From: JBJMLO01 sp045805265
Lineage (GTDB): Bacteria; Actinomycetota; UBA4738; JACQTL01
Direction of reading: 5' to 3'
Assembly (NCBI GenBank): GCA_045805265.1
Contig: JBJMLO010000024.1
Location: 1-64,000, forward strand
Length of the DNA stretch: 64,000 bases
Shown: in pieces, positions 42,849 to 51,029 of the stretch
Numbering within the stretch: the first letter of the stretch is position 1
How the letters are laid out: the number at the start of each line of letters is the position of its first letter
The notes under the pieces: model-generated
Databases searched by the model: none
The model's input: only the letters and a program-made list of their open reading frames with translations
Told to the model about the DNA's origin: nothing
Position numbers and translations under genes: made by a program

Positions 42849-44035
42849 GCCGCCCCCCGTTCCGTCACCGTCCCGGCACGGATCCGCCACACCCGGTCGG
42901 CCACCTCGGGGACGTGGGCGTCGTCGGCCACCGACATGACGGTCTGTCCCCGGCCGGCCAGACGGCCGGCCAGACGGCGCTGGCGGGCGGGGTCGAGCCC
43001 GGGGAACGGGTCGTCGAGGAGCAGCACCGGAGCCTCGCCCACCTCCGCCTGCACCGCGGCCGCCAGCCCGAGGCGGAGCGACAACGCGGCCGCCCAGGCC
43101 TCGCCGTGCGACGCGAAGGCCCGCGCCCCGAGGTCCTTCACACGCAGGTCGAGCTCGTCGCGGTGGGGGCCGACCAGCGTGATCCGGCGGATCAGCTCGT
43201 CGTCGCGCCGCTCGGCGAGGCGACGCCGGAACGCCTGCTCCACCGGATCGGATGGCACCGCCGCGGGAACGCCCTCCAGCGATCCCTGCTCTTCGCCCGC
43301 CTCGCCCGAAGGCGCAGCCGTGCCGCCGAGCGGGACCGCCGGCGAGTAGCGGACGTCCAGCCCGTACCCCGTGAGCGCCTCGAACTCCGTCCCGGCCCGG
43401 TGGCCGGCGACCTCGACGACCGCGGCTCGGTTCCGGGTCAGGGCGGCGCCGGTCCGGATCAGCTCGGCGTCCCAGGCCTCCAGCCCGGCCGGTGCGCCCC
43501 GGCCCTCCCAGTCCTTGAGGAGTCGGTTCCGCTGGCGGAGCGCCTTCTCGTAGGCGACGAGCGCGGGCTCGCGCAGGGGCCACAGCACCGAGACCGACTC
43601 GTCGAGGAACGCGCGCCGGGCGTCTGGCTGGCCCTGGACGATGTCGAGGTCGCCCGGAGAGAAGAACACGGAGCGCACCAAGCGGCGCACGTCGCGGCGG
43701 CGCCGGACGGGCGATCGGTTCACCTGCACCCGGTTCGCACCGGACCCGCGGACCTCGACCTCGATCAACGCACGCCCCTCCAGGCCGTCCACCTCGCCGC
43801 GCACGTAGGCCGACTGCGCTCCCTCGCGCACCAACGGCAGGTCCGACGACGACCTCGGCGAACCCAGCGCCAGGAGGTAGTGGATCGCCTCCAGCAGGTT
43901 CGTCTTGCCCTCGCCGTTGCCCCCTACGGCCACCACCAATCCGTCCGGGACCTCGAGCTCGGTGTGCTCGTGGTTCCGGAAGTCGCGAGCCTCGATCCAG
44001 CGCAGCCGCACGACGCCCAGGCTACGAGCGGGCAC
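42845..44035 (-). CDS. recF: DNA replication and repair protein RecF
   Basis: The product is 396 residues from GTG 44035; GTG 44011, which starts at VRLRWIEARDFRN, is an equally likely start. It has Walker A VGGNGEGKTNLLEAI, the FFSPGDLDIVQGQPDARRAFLD region, the signature LRLGLAAAVQ and Walker B VLLLDDPFPGLDPARQRRL. It stabilises and loads RecA at gapped DNA. It follows dnaN and overlaps the DUF721 gene. Confidence 0.95.
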   Translation of the reverse strand: MPARSLGVVRLRWIEARDFRNHEHTELEVPDGLVVAVGGNGEGKTNLLEAIHYLLALGSPRSSSDLPLVREGAQSAYVRGEVDGLEGRALIEVEVRGSGANRVQVNRSPVRRRRDVRRLVRSVFFSPGDLDIVQGQPDARRAFLDESVSVLWPLREPALVAYEKALRQRNRLLKDWEGRGAPAGLEAWDAELIRTGAALTRNRAAVVEVAGHRAGTEFEALTGYGLDVRYSPAVPLGGTAAPSGEAGEEQGSLEGVPAAVPSDPVEQAFRRRLAERRDDELIRRITLVGPHRDELDLRVKDLGARAFASHGEAWAAALSLRLGLAAAVQAEVGEAPVLLLDDPFPGLDPARQRRLAGRLAGRGQTVMSVADDAHVPEVADRVWRIRAGTVTERGAA

Positions 44036-44080
44036 CAGGCGGCGCCCGTGGCGCCTGCGCCGCGCGAACCGCCCCCGAGC

Positions 44081-45184
44081 TCACCCCACCGGCGCGGGCA
44101 GCCGCACCGGCATCACGAGGTACGTGAACTCCTCGTTGTCCCCCCGCACGACGCCCGGCTTCAGGCCGTCGCGGACCTCGAGGCGGATGGTCTCGCCCGT
44201 CGCGGCCTGCAGTCCGTCGGCCATGTATCCGGGGTTGAACGCGACCGTGATGTCCTCGCCCTCGTACCGGGCCTCCACGGCCTCCACCGCGTTCCCGAGG
44301 TCCGGCGACGACGACGTCAGCCGCACGCCGAGGGCGTTGAACTCCAGGCGCACCGGGGTGTTCTCCCGAGCCAGGAGCCCCACCCGGCGCACGGCGTCCA
44401 GCAGCGCCTGCCGGCCGACCTCTAGCCGGTTCTCGTAGCCCTCCGGGAGCAGCTGCCGGTAGTTCGGGAACTGCCCTTCGATCAGCCGCGACGTCATGGT
44501 CAGGCCGGCCGCGCGCACTGCCACTTGCGCTTGGTCCAGGAAGATCTCGATCTCCCCCTTGTCGATCCCTCCCGCGGCTCGGCCGGCCTCGGCCAGCGCA
44601 CGTTCGGGCACGATCGCCTGGGCCTCGCCCGCCGACGTCGCCGTCAGCTCGCGGACCGCCAGCCGGTAGGAGTCCGTGGCGACGAGCGTCACGCCCTCCC
44701 GGTTCACCTCGACGAGCACGCCGGTCAGCGTGGGCCGGGCCTCGTCCTTCGACGCGGCGCGGCCGACCTGCGAGACGGCCTCGGAGAACTTCGCGGCGTC
44801 CACCGTGACCCGGATTCCGGTCGGTTCCTGCCACGTCGGGAAGTCCTCGGCCGGGAGCAGCCGGACGGTCCCCTCGTACGCCGCGCACCGGATCCGGGCC
44901 TGGCCGGAGTCGGCGTCGAACTCCACCGGCGCCTCGGGGAGGCTCTTCACCATGTCGCCGAGCAGGCGGGCCGGCACCAGGGCGAGCCCCGGCTCCGTCA
45001 CCTGTACCGGGGCCACCAGCCGGGCCGACACCTCGAGGTCGGTCGTCGTCAGCACCAGCGAGCCGTCCTCGGAGGCCTCGAGGTGCACGCCGGTCAGTGC
45101 GGGGATGCCCGGTCGGTTCGACACCCCCCGCTGGACCGTCTGCAGGGCCTCCGACAGGTCGTCTCGATCGCACCGGAACTTCAC
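44081..45184 (-). CDS. dnaN: DNA polymerase III beta clamp
   Basis: The product is 367 residues from ATG 45184. It has three tandem clamp domains with FRCDRDDLSEALQTVQRGVSNRP at the N-terminus, SFDAARPTC-equivalent VGRAASKDEARPTLTGVLVEV in the second, and the C-terminal VMPVRLP that forms the partner-binding pocket edge. It lies 202 bases after dnaA. Confidence 0.97.
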   Translation of the reverse strand: MKFRCDRDDLSEALQTVQRGVSNRPGIPALTGVHLEASEDGSLVLTTTDLEVSARLVAPVQVTEPGLALVPARLLGDMVKSLPEAPVEFDADSGQARIRCAAYEGTVRLLPAEDFPTWQEPTGIRVTVDAAKFSEAVSQVGRAASKDEARPTLTGVLVEVNREGVTLVATDSYRLAVRELTATSAGEAQAIVPERALAEAGRAAGGIDKGEIEIFLDQAQVAVRAAGLTMTSRLIEGQFPNYRQLLPEGYENRLEVGRQALLDAVRRVGLLARENTPVRLEFNALGVRLTSSSPDLGNAVEAVEARYEGEDITVAFNPGYMADGLQAATGETIRLEVRDGLKPGVVRGDNEEFTYLVMPVRLPAPVG

Positions 45185-45386
45185 CTTTGCACCTCCTGGA
45201 CTACTGACGTTGGTGATCCTTCTATCAACCCTTGTTCGTAGGGGCTGGGGACGATGTGGGAAACGTTGATCGCCGCAGCGTAGCGCGTGGGTCTGACACG
45301 CCGGCCGTCCCCGTCCACGGTGGAGGACGGGGGACGGCGAGGGGGGATTCGCGTCGAACGCACCGGGGCCCCGAAGTTTCCCACCG

Positions 45387-46814
45387 TCATTTCCCCTGGG
45401 CCTCGCTGCGGATCTTGCGCGTGAGGTCCTGCACCTGCCGGTACAGCCCGCCCCGCTCCCCCATCAGCTTCTCGACCTTCTTCAGGCCGTGCATCACGGT
45501 CGTGTGGTCCCGCTCGAAGAGCTCGCCGATCTTGAGGAGCGACAGGCCGGTGCACTCCCTGACCAGGTACATGGCGACGTGGCGCGCGTTGGTTAGCGGC
45601 CGGCTGCGCGACTTGGCGACCAGGTCGGCGCGCGTGAGGCCGAAGTACGCGGCGGTCTCGGCCAGGATGAGCCCGGCCGGGATCTCGCGGTCGCTCTGGG
45701 GGATGAGGTCGGCCAGGGCGGTGTCGGCGAGCTCCGGCGTGATCGGCTGGCGGAGCAGGGAGCCGAACGCGGCCACGCGCAGCAGGGCGCCCTCGAGCTC
45801 GCGGATGTTCTGCTCGAACTTCGTCGCGATCAACGTCAGGACGTCGAAGGGCACGTCGATGTGGTCTCGGTTCGCCTTCAGCTGCAGGATCGCGATCCGC
45901 GTCTCGAGGTCCGGCGGCTGGACGTCGACCGAGAGCCCCCACCGGAACCGGTTGATCAGGCGCTCGGCCATGCCGGCCAGCTCCTGGGGCGGCCGGTCCG
46001 ACGCGATCACGATCTGCCGGTTCGAGGCGTGCAGGTAGTTGAAGGTATGGAAGAACTCCTGCTGGGTCTCCTCGGCGCGGACGAGGAACTGGATGTCGTC
46101 GACCATCAGCAGGTCCACGTCCCGGTACTTGCGCTGGAACTGGTAGGCCTGCCGCTCCCGGACCGCCTTGATGAACTCCGTGACGAACGTCTCCGACGTG
46201 ACGTACTTGCACCGCATCCCCGGGTTCAGCCGCGTCATGTAGTGCCCGATCGCGTACAGGAGGTGGGTCTTGCCCAGGCCGACCCCGCCGTAGATGAACA
46301 GCGGGTTGTAGGCCTTGGACGGAGGGGCCTCCGCGACCGCGAGCGCCGCCGCGTGGGCGAACCGGTTCGACTGGCCGGGCACGAACGACTCGAACGTGTA
46401 GCGCTCGGGGAACGGCGCCGGGGCCGTGGGCTCCCGCTGGGGCGCCCGGGGGGCGGGCGCGAACTCGTTCCCGTTCGACATCGCGGGATGGTGCTGGGGA
46501 CCGTCCGAGGAGGGATCCGGCGCCGCCTCGCCCGGGGGAGCCGCACTGGCCACGACCGCGTTGAGCTCGACCCGGACCGGCCCGCCCGCCACCTTCTGGG
46601 CCTCCGACTGGATCATCCCGAGGTAGTTCCGGGAGAGCCAGTCCCGGACGAAGTCCGTGGGGACCTCGAGGGAGAGGACGCCGTCGTTGAGGCCCGCGGG
46701 ATGCACGCGCGAGAACCACATGGTGAAGGACCCCGAGGGGAGCTCTTCGCGGGCTCGCTCGACCACCCTGGCCCACACGGCCTGCGCGGTCGGCTCGAAT
46801 GCAGCTACCGACAT
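45387..46814 (-). CDS. dnaA: Chromosomal replication initiator DnaA
   Basis: ATG 46814 was chosen because it begins the conserved domain I (MSVAAFEPTAQAVWARVVE); the product is 475 residues. It has domain I (1-85), a short Pro/Ala linker, the AAA+ domain with Walker A YGGVGLGKTHLLYAIG and Walker B LLMVDDIQFL, and the C-terminal DNA-binding signature DHTTVMHGLKKVEKLM. DnaA-box-like repeats lie within 35 bases upstream of the start, suggesting autoregulation. The 202 bases to dnaN hold two GTTTCCCAC-type elements in opposite orientation and no gene. Confidence 0.98.
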   Translation of the reverse strand: MSVAAFEPTAQAVWARVVERAREELPSGSFTMWFSRVHPAGLNDGVLSLEVPTDFVRDWLSRNYLGMIQSEAQKVAGGPVRVELNAVVASAAPPGEAAPDPSSDGPQHHPAMSNGNEFAPAPRAPQREPTAPAPFPERYTFESFVPGQSNRFAHAAALAVAEAPPSKAYNPLFIYGGVGLGKTHLLYAIGHYMTRLNPGMRCKYVTSETFVTEFIKAVRERQAYQFQRKYRDVDLLMVDDIQFLVRAEETQQEFFHTFNYLHASNRQIVIASDRPPQELAGMAERLINRFRWGLSVDVQPPDLETRIAILQLKANRDHIDVPFDVLTLIATKFEQNIRELEGALLRVAAFGSLLRQPITPELADTALADLIPQSDREIPAGLILAETAAYFGLTRADLVAKSRSRPLTNARHVAMYLVRECTGLSLLKIGELFERDHTTVMHGLKKVEKLMGERGGLYRQVQDLTRKIRSEAQGK

Positions 46815-47082
46815 CTGCTTTCCACAGAACCTTTCCACATATGTGGAAGTGCCTTGGGGGGAAGGCTGACGCTCCCGTCGGGAGCATGTGGGGGAAGGCG
46901 CGGCGGAGCATAGCATCGGCGAAAATCGGCCGGGTAGCCTCCGGAGGGTATTTGACGCTCTTTCTCCACCGGGCGGCGCGTCGGTCGGTGGGTGCTCGTT
47001 CGCTCGTGGGCGAGGCCACTCCGCGCGGCTATACTCGCGACTCCCCGCGGTCCCCTGTCGGCCGCGGCGCGAGACCTCGCAG
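46815..47082. other. Origin region between dnaA and rpmH/rnpA with DnaA-box-like repeats
   Basis: Two CTTTCCACA elements (46818-46826, 46831-46839) and an inverted copy form a perfect 16-base palindrome TTCCACATATGTGGAA at 46833..46848; each differs at 1-2 positions from the DnaA box TTATCCACA. Further on, TTGACG near 46950 and TATACT near 47030 are possible promoter elements for rpmH. No gene is seen here. Whether the main unwinding site lies here or in the dnaA-dnaN gap is undetermined. Confidence 0.6.
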
Positions 47083-47595
47083 GTGAGCCGTGAAGAAGAC
47101 CTTTCAGCCGAACACCCGCCGACGCAAGAAGCGGCACGGGTTCCGGGTCCGGATGCGGACCCGGGCGGGCCGCGCCATCCTGGCCCGCCGCCGGACCAAG
47201 GGGCGGACTCGGCTGTCGGCCTGAACCTCGCCGCGGAGGCCCCGCCCGCCACACGCCTTCCGCGATCCCGCCGGGGCCGGGCCCTGAGGAGCCGGGAGAT
47301 CCGCGGGACCCTTTCGAAGGGCCGGCGTGCCTCCGGACCTCGGGTGATACTGTACGTGGCGCCCGGTGAGCCGGGTGCGCGGCCAGCCTTCGTCGCCGGT
47401 CGGCGGATCGGCGGAGCCGTCGTCCGGAACCGGGCCCGCCGGATCCTCCGAGAGGCCTGGTACGGCCTCGCCCCCCTGGCACCGGCAGACATCCATGTCG
47501 TCGTCGTGGCCCGGGGAGGGATCATCGGAGCCCGGACCAAGGAGCTGCAAGCGGAGATGCGCGGCCTGTTATCCACCCTCGGGATCGTCCCGTGA
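47083..47595 (+). CDS. rnpA: Ribonuclease P protein component, frame overlapping all of rpmH
   Basis: The RnpA domain is clear: LPRSRRGRALRSREIRGTLSKGRR, then VAGRRIGGAVVRNRARRILREAWY, with the RNR motif. In its frame no ATG, GTG or TTG occurs between the rpmH stop (47224) and the domain; the nearest canonical start is GTG 47083, seven bases before the rpmH GTG. That would make a 170-residue protein with a 45-60 residue Pro/Glu-rich leader and rpmH fully nested, as known for Thermus. A CTG start at 47221, overlapping the rpmH stop, is the alternative. Confidence 0.8.
   Translation: MSREEDLSAEHPPTQEAARVPGPDADPGGPRHPGPPPDQGADSAVGLNLAAEAPPATRLPRSRRGRALRSREIRGTLSKGRRASGPRVILYVAPGEPGARPAFVAGRRIGGAVVRNRARRILREAWYGLAPLAPADIHVVVVARGGIIGARTKELQAEMRGLLSTLGIVP
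47090..47224 (+). CDS. rpmH: 50S ribosomal protein L34
   Basis: The product is 44 residues from GTG 47090, behind AGGTGAG. The sequence reads KKTFQPNTRRRKKRHGFRVR then MRTRAGRAILARRRTKGRTRLSA, the full L34. It is nested out of frame inside the proposed rnpA frame and diverges from dnaA. Confidence 0.97.
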   Translation: MKKTFQPNTRRRKKRHGFRVRMRTRAGRAILARRRTKGRTRLSA

Positions 47596-47945
47596 CGGGA
47601 CCGCGTTCGTCGATCCGAACCCGCACCTCGACCGGGGCTGGAGGCTTCGGTCGCGCCGCCCGCGGCGTGCTTCGCGCCTCGGGGTGGCCCGCCCGGGTCG
47701 CGCTGATCGGCCTGATCCGGCTGTATCGCGCCACCCTGTCCGGCCTTCTGGGAGGCCAGTGCCGGTTCGGCCCGTCCTGCTCCCGATACGCGGAGGAGGC
47801 GATCCGCACCCGCGGCGCGGCGGTGGGATCCGTGCTGGCGGCGTGGCGGGTCCTGCGGTGCAACCCGTTCGCCCGCGGGGGACGGGACGAGCCGCCCGCT
47901 CCCCCGGAGTATGAGACTGTCATACCACGGAGACCGGCGGCATGA
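47592..47945 (+). CDS. yidD: Membrane protein insertion efficiency factor YidD
   Basis: GTG 47592 overlaps the rnpA stop; the product is 117 residues. Amphipathic N-terminal helix (LIGLIRLYRATLSGLLGG) then the family signature CRFGPSCSRYAEEAIRTRG and RCNPFARGGRDE. It assists YidC, whose ATG overlaps its stop. Confidence 0.95.
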   Translation: MTGPRSSIRTRTSTGAGGFGRAARGVLRASGWPARVALIGLIRLYRATLSGLLGGQCRFGPSCSRYAEEAIRTRGAAVGSVLAAWRVLRCNPFARGGRDEPPAPPEYETVIPRRPAA

Positions 47946-49285
47946 TCGCGCTGGGCGTCTGGCAGGACCTGCTGCGCGGCCTGGGCTGGGTGCTCACCCG
48001 GCTGTACGACATCGTCCCCAGCTACGCCGTCTCGATCATCGTGCTCACCATCTTCATCCGGCTGCTGCTCCTGCCGCTCGGGATCAAGCAGATCCGGTCG
48101 ATGCACGCCATGAGCGCCCTGGCCCCCAAGGTGAAGGCACTGCAGACGAAGTACAAGGGAAACCGCGCCAAGCAGCAGGAGGAGATCCAGAAGCTCTATC
48201 AGGAGCACGGGGTCAACCCGCTCGGCGGATGCCTGCCGATGTTGCTGCAGATCCCGGTCCTCATCGCGCTGTACTCGGTGCTCAGGTTCCCGGCGAACGT
48301 GGGCGCCCATCCGGCCGACATCCAGACGCCGCCGCCCCAGAGCCACATCGAGGTCGGCAGCAACCTGTACGACGCCATCATCCACCAACAGGGTGACGTG
48401 CGGTGGCTGCTGTGCAGCGCCGGACAGGCCGGGACCGGCGCGCAGAAGCTCACCTCGACCTCGGGTTCAGGCAGCCGGCTCGTCGTCGCGTCTCCGAGTG
48501 GAGGAACGACCCCGGTCGGACAGCTGGACTGCGGGAAGGGAATCCCGGTGCGGATCCCCTACTACGTGCTGGCCCTGTTCATGGTCCTCACCACGTACTA
48601 CCAGAGCCGGCAGATGCAGCGCGCCAGCCCCTCGCCGACCCAGCAGCAGCAGACGCTGACCAGGATCATGCCGCTGATGTTCGGCGTGTGGGGGTTCCTG
48701 TTCCCTGCGGGGCTCGTCGTGTACTGGACCACGTCCAACTTGTGGCAGATCGGCCAGCAGCACTTCGTGATCAAGGCCCGGGAGCGCGACCAGGAGGCCG
48801 TGGCCCAGGGCCGGAAGCCACCGCCGGCCCCGAAGCGGCGGGGCGGCTTCATGACGAACATGATGCAGCGGGCCCAGCAGGAGCGGCAGGGTCGGGGCGG
48901 CCAGTCGGACGACACGGGTCGGGGCGCCGGCAGCCCGAAGCCCACGGGCCGGGGTACGGGAGGGCGGACCGGGTCACGAAAGGCCCTGCCGGACCCGAAC
49001 CGGCCCCGATCGTACCGTCCCGCTGCGACGAGCTCGGGAGACGGCCGGGGACGCACGGCCCCCAAGGGCACGCGTTCACCCCTCGGTGTGGCCCGCCAGG
49101 AAGGCATCGTCGAGCCCGGCACGCCGGGCGCAGAGCCCGCCGCGTCTGGCGGCACGCCGCAGAAGGGTTCCACGGGCTCGGGTCAGGGGGCCCGGTCGGG
49201 ACAGGGAAACCAGGGAAATCAGGGAAGCCAGCGTTCCGGGAGCAGGAGCAGTGGAGGAAGTCGAAAGAAGCGCCGCAAGCGTTGA
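47942..49285 (+). CDS. yidC: Membrane protein insertase YidC (Oxa1 family)
   Basis: ATG 47942 overlaps the yidD stop (ATGA); the product is 447 residues. It has the Oxa1 core with about five membrane helices (VSIIVLTIFIRLLLLPLGIKQIRSM with the conserved Arg, GGCLPMLLQIPVLIALYSVLR, FGVWGFLFPAGLVVYWTTSNLWQIGQQ). A loop of about 60 residues carrying two cysteines separates helices 2 and 3. The C-terminal about 150 residues are Gly/Arg/Ser-rich and basic, as in actinobacterial YidC. Confidence 0.96.
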   Translation: MIALGVWQDLLRGLGWVLTRLYDIVPSYAVSIIVLTIFIRLLLLPLGIKQIRSMHAMSALAPKVKALQTKYKGNRAKQQEEIQKLYQEHGVNPLGGCLPMLLQIPVLIALYSVLRFPANVGAHPADIQTPPPQSHIEVGSNLYDAIIHQQGDVRWLLCSAGQAGTGAQKLTSTSGSGSRLVVASPSGGTTPVGQLDCGKGIPVRIPYYVLALFMVLTTYYQSRQMQRASPSPTQQQQTLTRIMPLMFGVWGFLFPAGLVVYWTTSNLWQIGQQHFVIKARERDQEAVAQGRKPPPAPKRRGGFMTNMMQRAQQERQGRGGQSDDTGRGAGSPKPTGRGTGGRTGSRKALPDPNRPRSYRPAATSSGDGRGRTAPKGTRSPLGVARQEGIVEPGTPGAEPAASGGTPQKGSTGSGQGARSGQGNQGNQGSQRSGSRSSGGSRKKRRKR

Positions 49286-49994
49286 CGAGGCGGTGGAGGC
49301 GGCGCTCGCCGACCTCGGGGCCCAGCTCGAGGACGTCGACGTCGAGGTTCTCGACCAGGGCCGCTCGGGATTCCTCGGCGTGGGTGCGTCCGAGGCCCGG
49401 GTGCGCGTCCGCGTCCGCGACGCGAGCGGAGCCGAATCCGACGAGGAACCCTCGACCACTGGTTCGGAGTTCGCGGAGTCGGAGCCGGTTCGGGTCGATG
49501 CGGTCGAGGCTCCCGGACCGGAGGAGGAGTGGCTCGAGGACCAAGCGGACCTCGTGGCGGACTTCCTGGACGACCTGTTCGACGTCATGGACCTCGGTGC
49601 GGAGGTCGAGCCCGTGTACCAGGAGGGGACCATGTACGTCGATGTCTGGGCCTCCGAGGGAGAGGAGAGCGTCGCGCTGCTGATCGGCCGGCACGGCCAA
49701 GCCCTGGACGCGCTCCAGGAGCTGGTGCGCGGTGTGGTGCACCGCCGGACCGGCGAGCGTTGCCAGGTGGTGGTGGACGTCGAGGACTACCGGAAGCGCC
49801 GGCGCGCCCAGCTCGTCTCACGGGCACGGGAGGTGGCGCGCCGGGTGCAGAAGTCCGGCCGTCCGGAGAGCCTCGACCCGATGAACGCCTTCGAGCGCAA
49901 GATCGTGCACGACGCCGTCGCGGCCGTGTCGGGCGTGGCCTCGGGCAGCGAGGGTGAGGACCCCGACCGCCGGGTCGTCATCCGCCGCGCCTGA
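49251..49994 (+). CDS. Jag/KhpB-type RNA-binding protein (Jag-N, KH, R3H)
   Basis: GTG 49251 follows GGAGCAGGAG and overlaps the yidC end by 35 bases; the product is 247 residues. Jag-N domain (about 4-52: DEAVEAALADLG, QGRSGFLGVG), an acidic linker, KH (about 95-165: LLIGRHGQALDALQELV) and R3H (about 170-235: RRRAQLVSRAREVAR, MNAFERKIVHDAV). It probably binds RNA in cell-wall or division control. Confidence 0.92.
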   Translation: MEEVERSAASVDEAVEAALADLGAQLEDVDVEVLDQGRSGFLGVGASEARVRVRVRDASGAESDEEPSTTGSEFAESEPVRVDAVEAPGPEEEWLEDQADLVADFLDDLFDVMDLGAEVEPVYQEGTMYVDVWASEGEESVALLIGRHGQALDALQELVRGVVHRRTGERCQVVVDVEDYRKRRRAQLVSRAREVARRVQKSGRPESLDPMNAFERKIVHDAVAAVSGVASGSEGEDPDRRVVIRRA

Positions 49995-50094
49995 CAGAGC
50001 CTCGGCCCCGAATTCGCGACCCACCAGCACTCCGACGGCCGTGCCGTCCTGGGATTGCTCCTTGGGCCCGCCGTCAGACGAACGAGACCTCTCG

Positions 50095-50110
50095 TGTTCC
50101 ACGTGAAACG
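50095..50110 (+). promoter_or_regulatory. parS-like ParB-binding site 1
   Basis: TGTTCCACGTGAAACG matches the parS consensus TGTTTCACGTGAAACA at 14 of 16 positions. It is followed 45 bases later by an exact reverse-complement copy, in the gap upstream of rsmG-parA-parB. Confidence 0.8.
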
Positions 50111-50154
50111 AGGGATGTAATCGCGCGAGGAGGCAACCCGTCAGGCGGCGCCGC

Positions 50155-50170
50155 CGTTTCACGTGGAACA
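50155..50170 (-). promoter_or_regulatory. parS-like ParB-binding site 2
   Basis: CGTTTCACGTGGAACA is the exact reverse complement of site 1 at 50095. It ends 11 bases before the rsmG start, so bound ParB could affect the promoter or ribosome binding of rsmG-parAB. Confidence 0.8.
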
Positions 50171-50181
50171 ATGCGGACCGG

Positions 50182-50877
50182 ATGTATCCCTCCGCGGACG
50201 GCGACATGGTCCTCAGGACAGCCGAGTCGCTCGGGCTGGGGTTCACCGCCGCCCAAGCAACGTTGCTGCTGGCGTACTGCAGCCTGCTCCAGGAGCGGGC
50301 GATCCCGCTGGGAATGGTGTCCGAGTCCGACTCGGGGCGCCTGCTCGAGCGGCACGTGCTGGATTCGCTGCGAGCAGCGCCGATCGTCCGGGACCTCGGG
50401 GCAAGCCGGACCTGCGACCTGGGCTCGGGGGCCGGGCTGCCCGGAGTGGTCCTGGCGGTGGCGCTCCCGACCGTGGAGTTCGTCCTGGCCGAGGCCCGGA
50501 CCCGCCGAGCGGCCTTCCTGGAGCTGGCCGTCGAGCGGCTGGGCCTGGAGAACGCGACGGTGTACGCGGGACGGGTTGAGGACCTCGACGTCCGGTTCGA
50601 TGGGTGCACGGCCCGGGCCTTCGCCCCCCTGTCCCAAGCCTGGGAGGCGGCACGGCGAACGCTCGAACCCGGCGGGTCGCTGGTCTTCTTCGCGGGGGCG
50701 ACGGAGCGTGTTCCGGACTCCCTTCCGGGGGCGAGCTCGATCCTGCGGGCCGCTGGAGGAGCCGCGCCCCATATAGTCGGCGGGCCGACGCCCCCCCTTC
50801 GTCTCCCGGAAGGCGCAGGAAGTTCTGGCCGCGGAGCTCTTGCATCGGGCGGCGACCTCGTTATCATCACCGCGTAG
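50182..50877 (+). CDS. rsmG: 16S rRNA (guanine527-N7)-methyltransferase
   Basis: The product is 231 residues from ATG 50182. SAM-binding core: RTCDLGSGAGLPGVVLAVALP, VLAEARTRRAAFLE and TARAFAPLSQAWEAARRTLEPGGSLVFFAG. It belongs to the classical GidB position next to parA, which starts a few bases or one linker after it. Confidence 0.94.
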   Translation: MYPSADGDMVLRTAESLGLGFTAAQATLLLAYCSLLQERAIPLGMVSESDSGRLLERHVLDSLRAAPIVRDLGASRTCDLGSGAGLPGVVLAVALPTVEFVLAEARTRRAAFLELAVERLGLENATVYAGRVEDLDVRFDGCTARAFAPLSQAWEAARRTLEPGGSLVFFAGATERVPDSLPGASSILRAAGGAAPHIVGGPTPPLRLPEGAGSSGRGALASGGDLVIITA

Positions 50878-51029
50878 TGAGCCTCGACCCCCGAGCGGGC
50901 CCCGCGTCGTCCGCGTCGTCCGCCTTCAGCCCGCCGCCCGAACCAGGGAGCGGCAACGGAGCCGGCGACCTGCCGGAGGTCGGCGATCCGTCCACCGACC
51001 CGTCCGAAAATGGCGACCGGGGGTACGCG

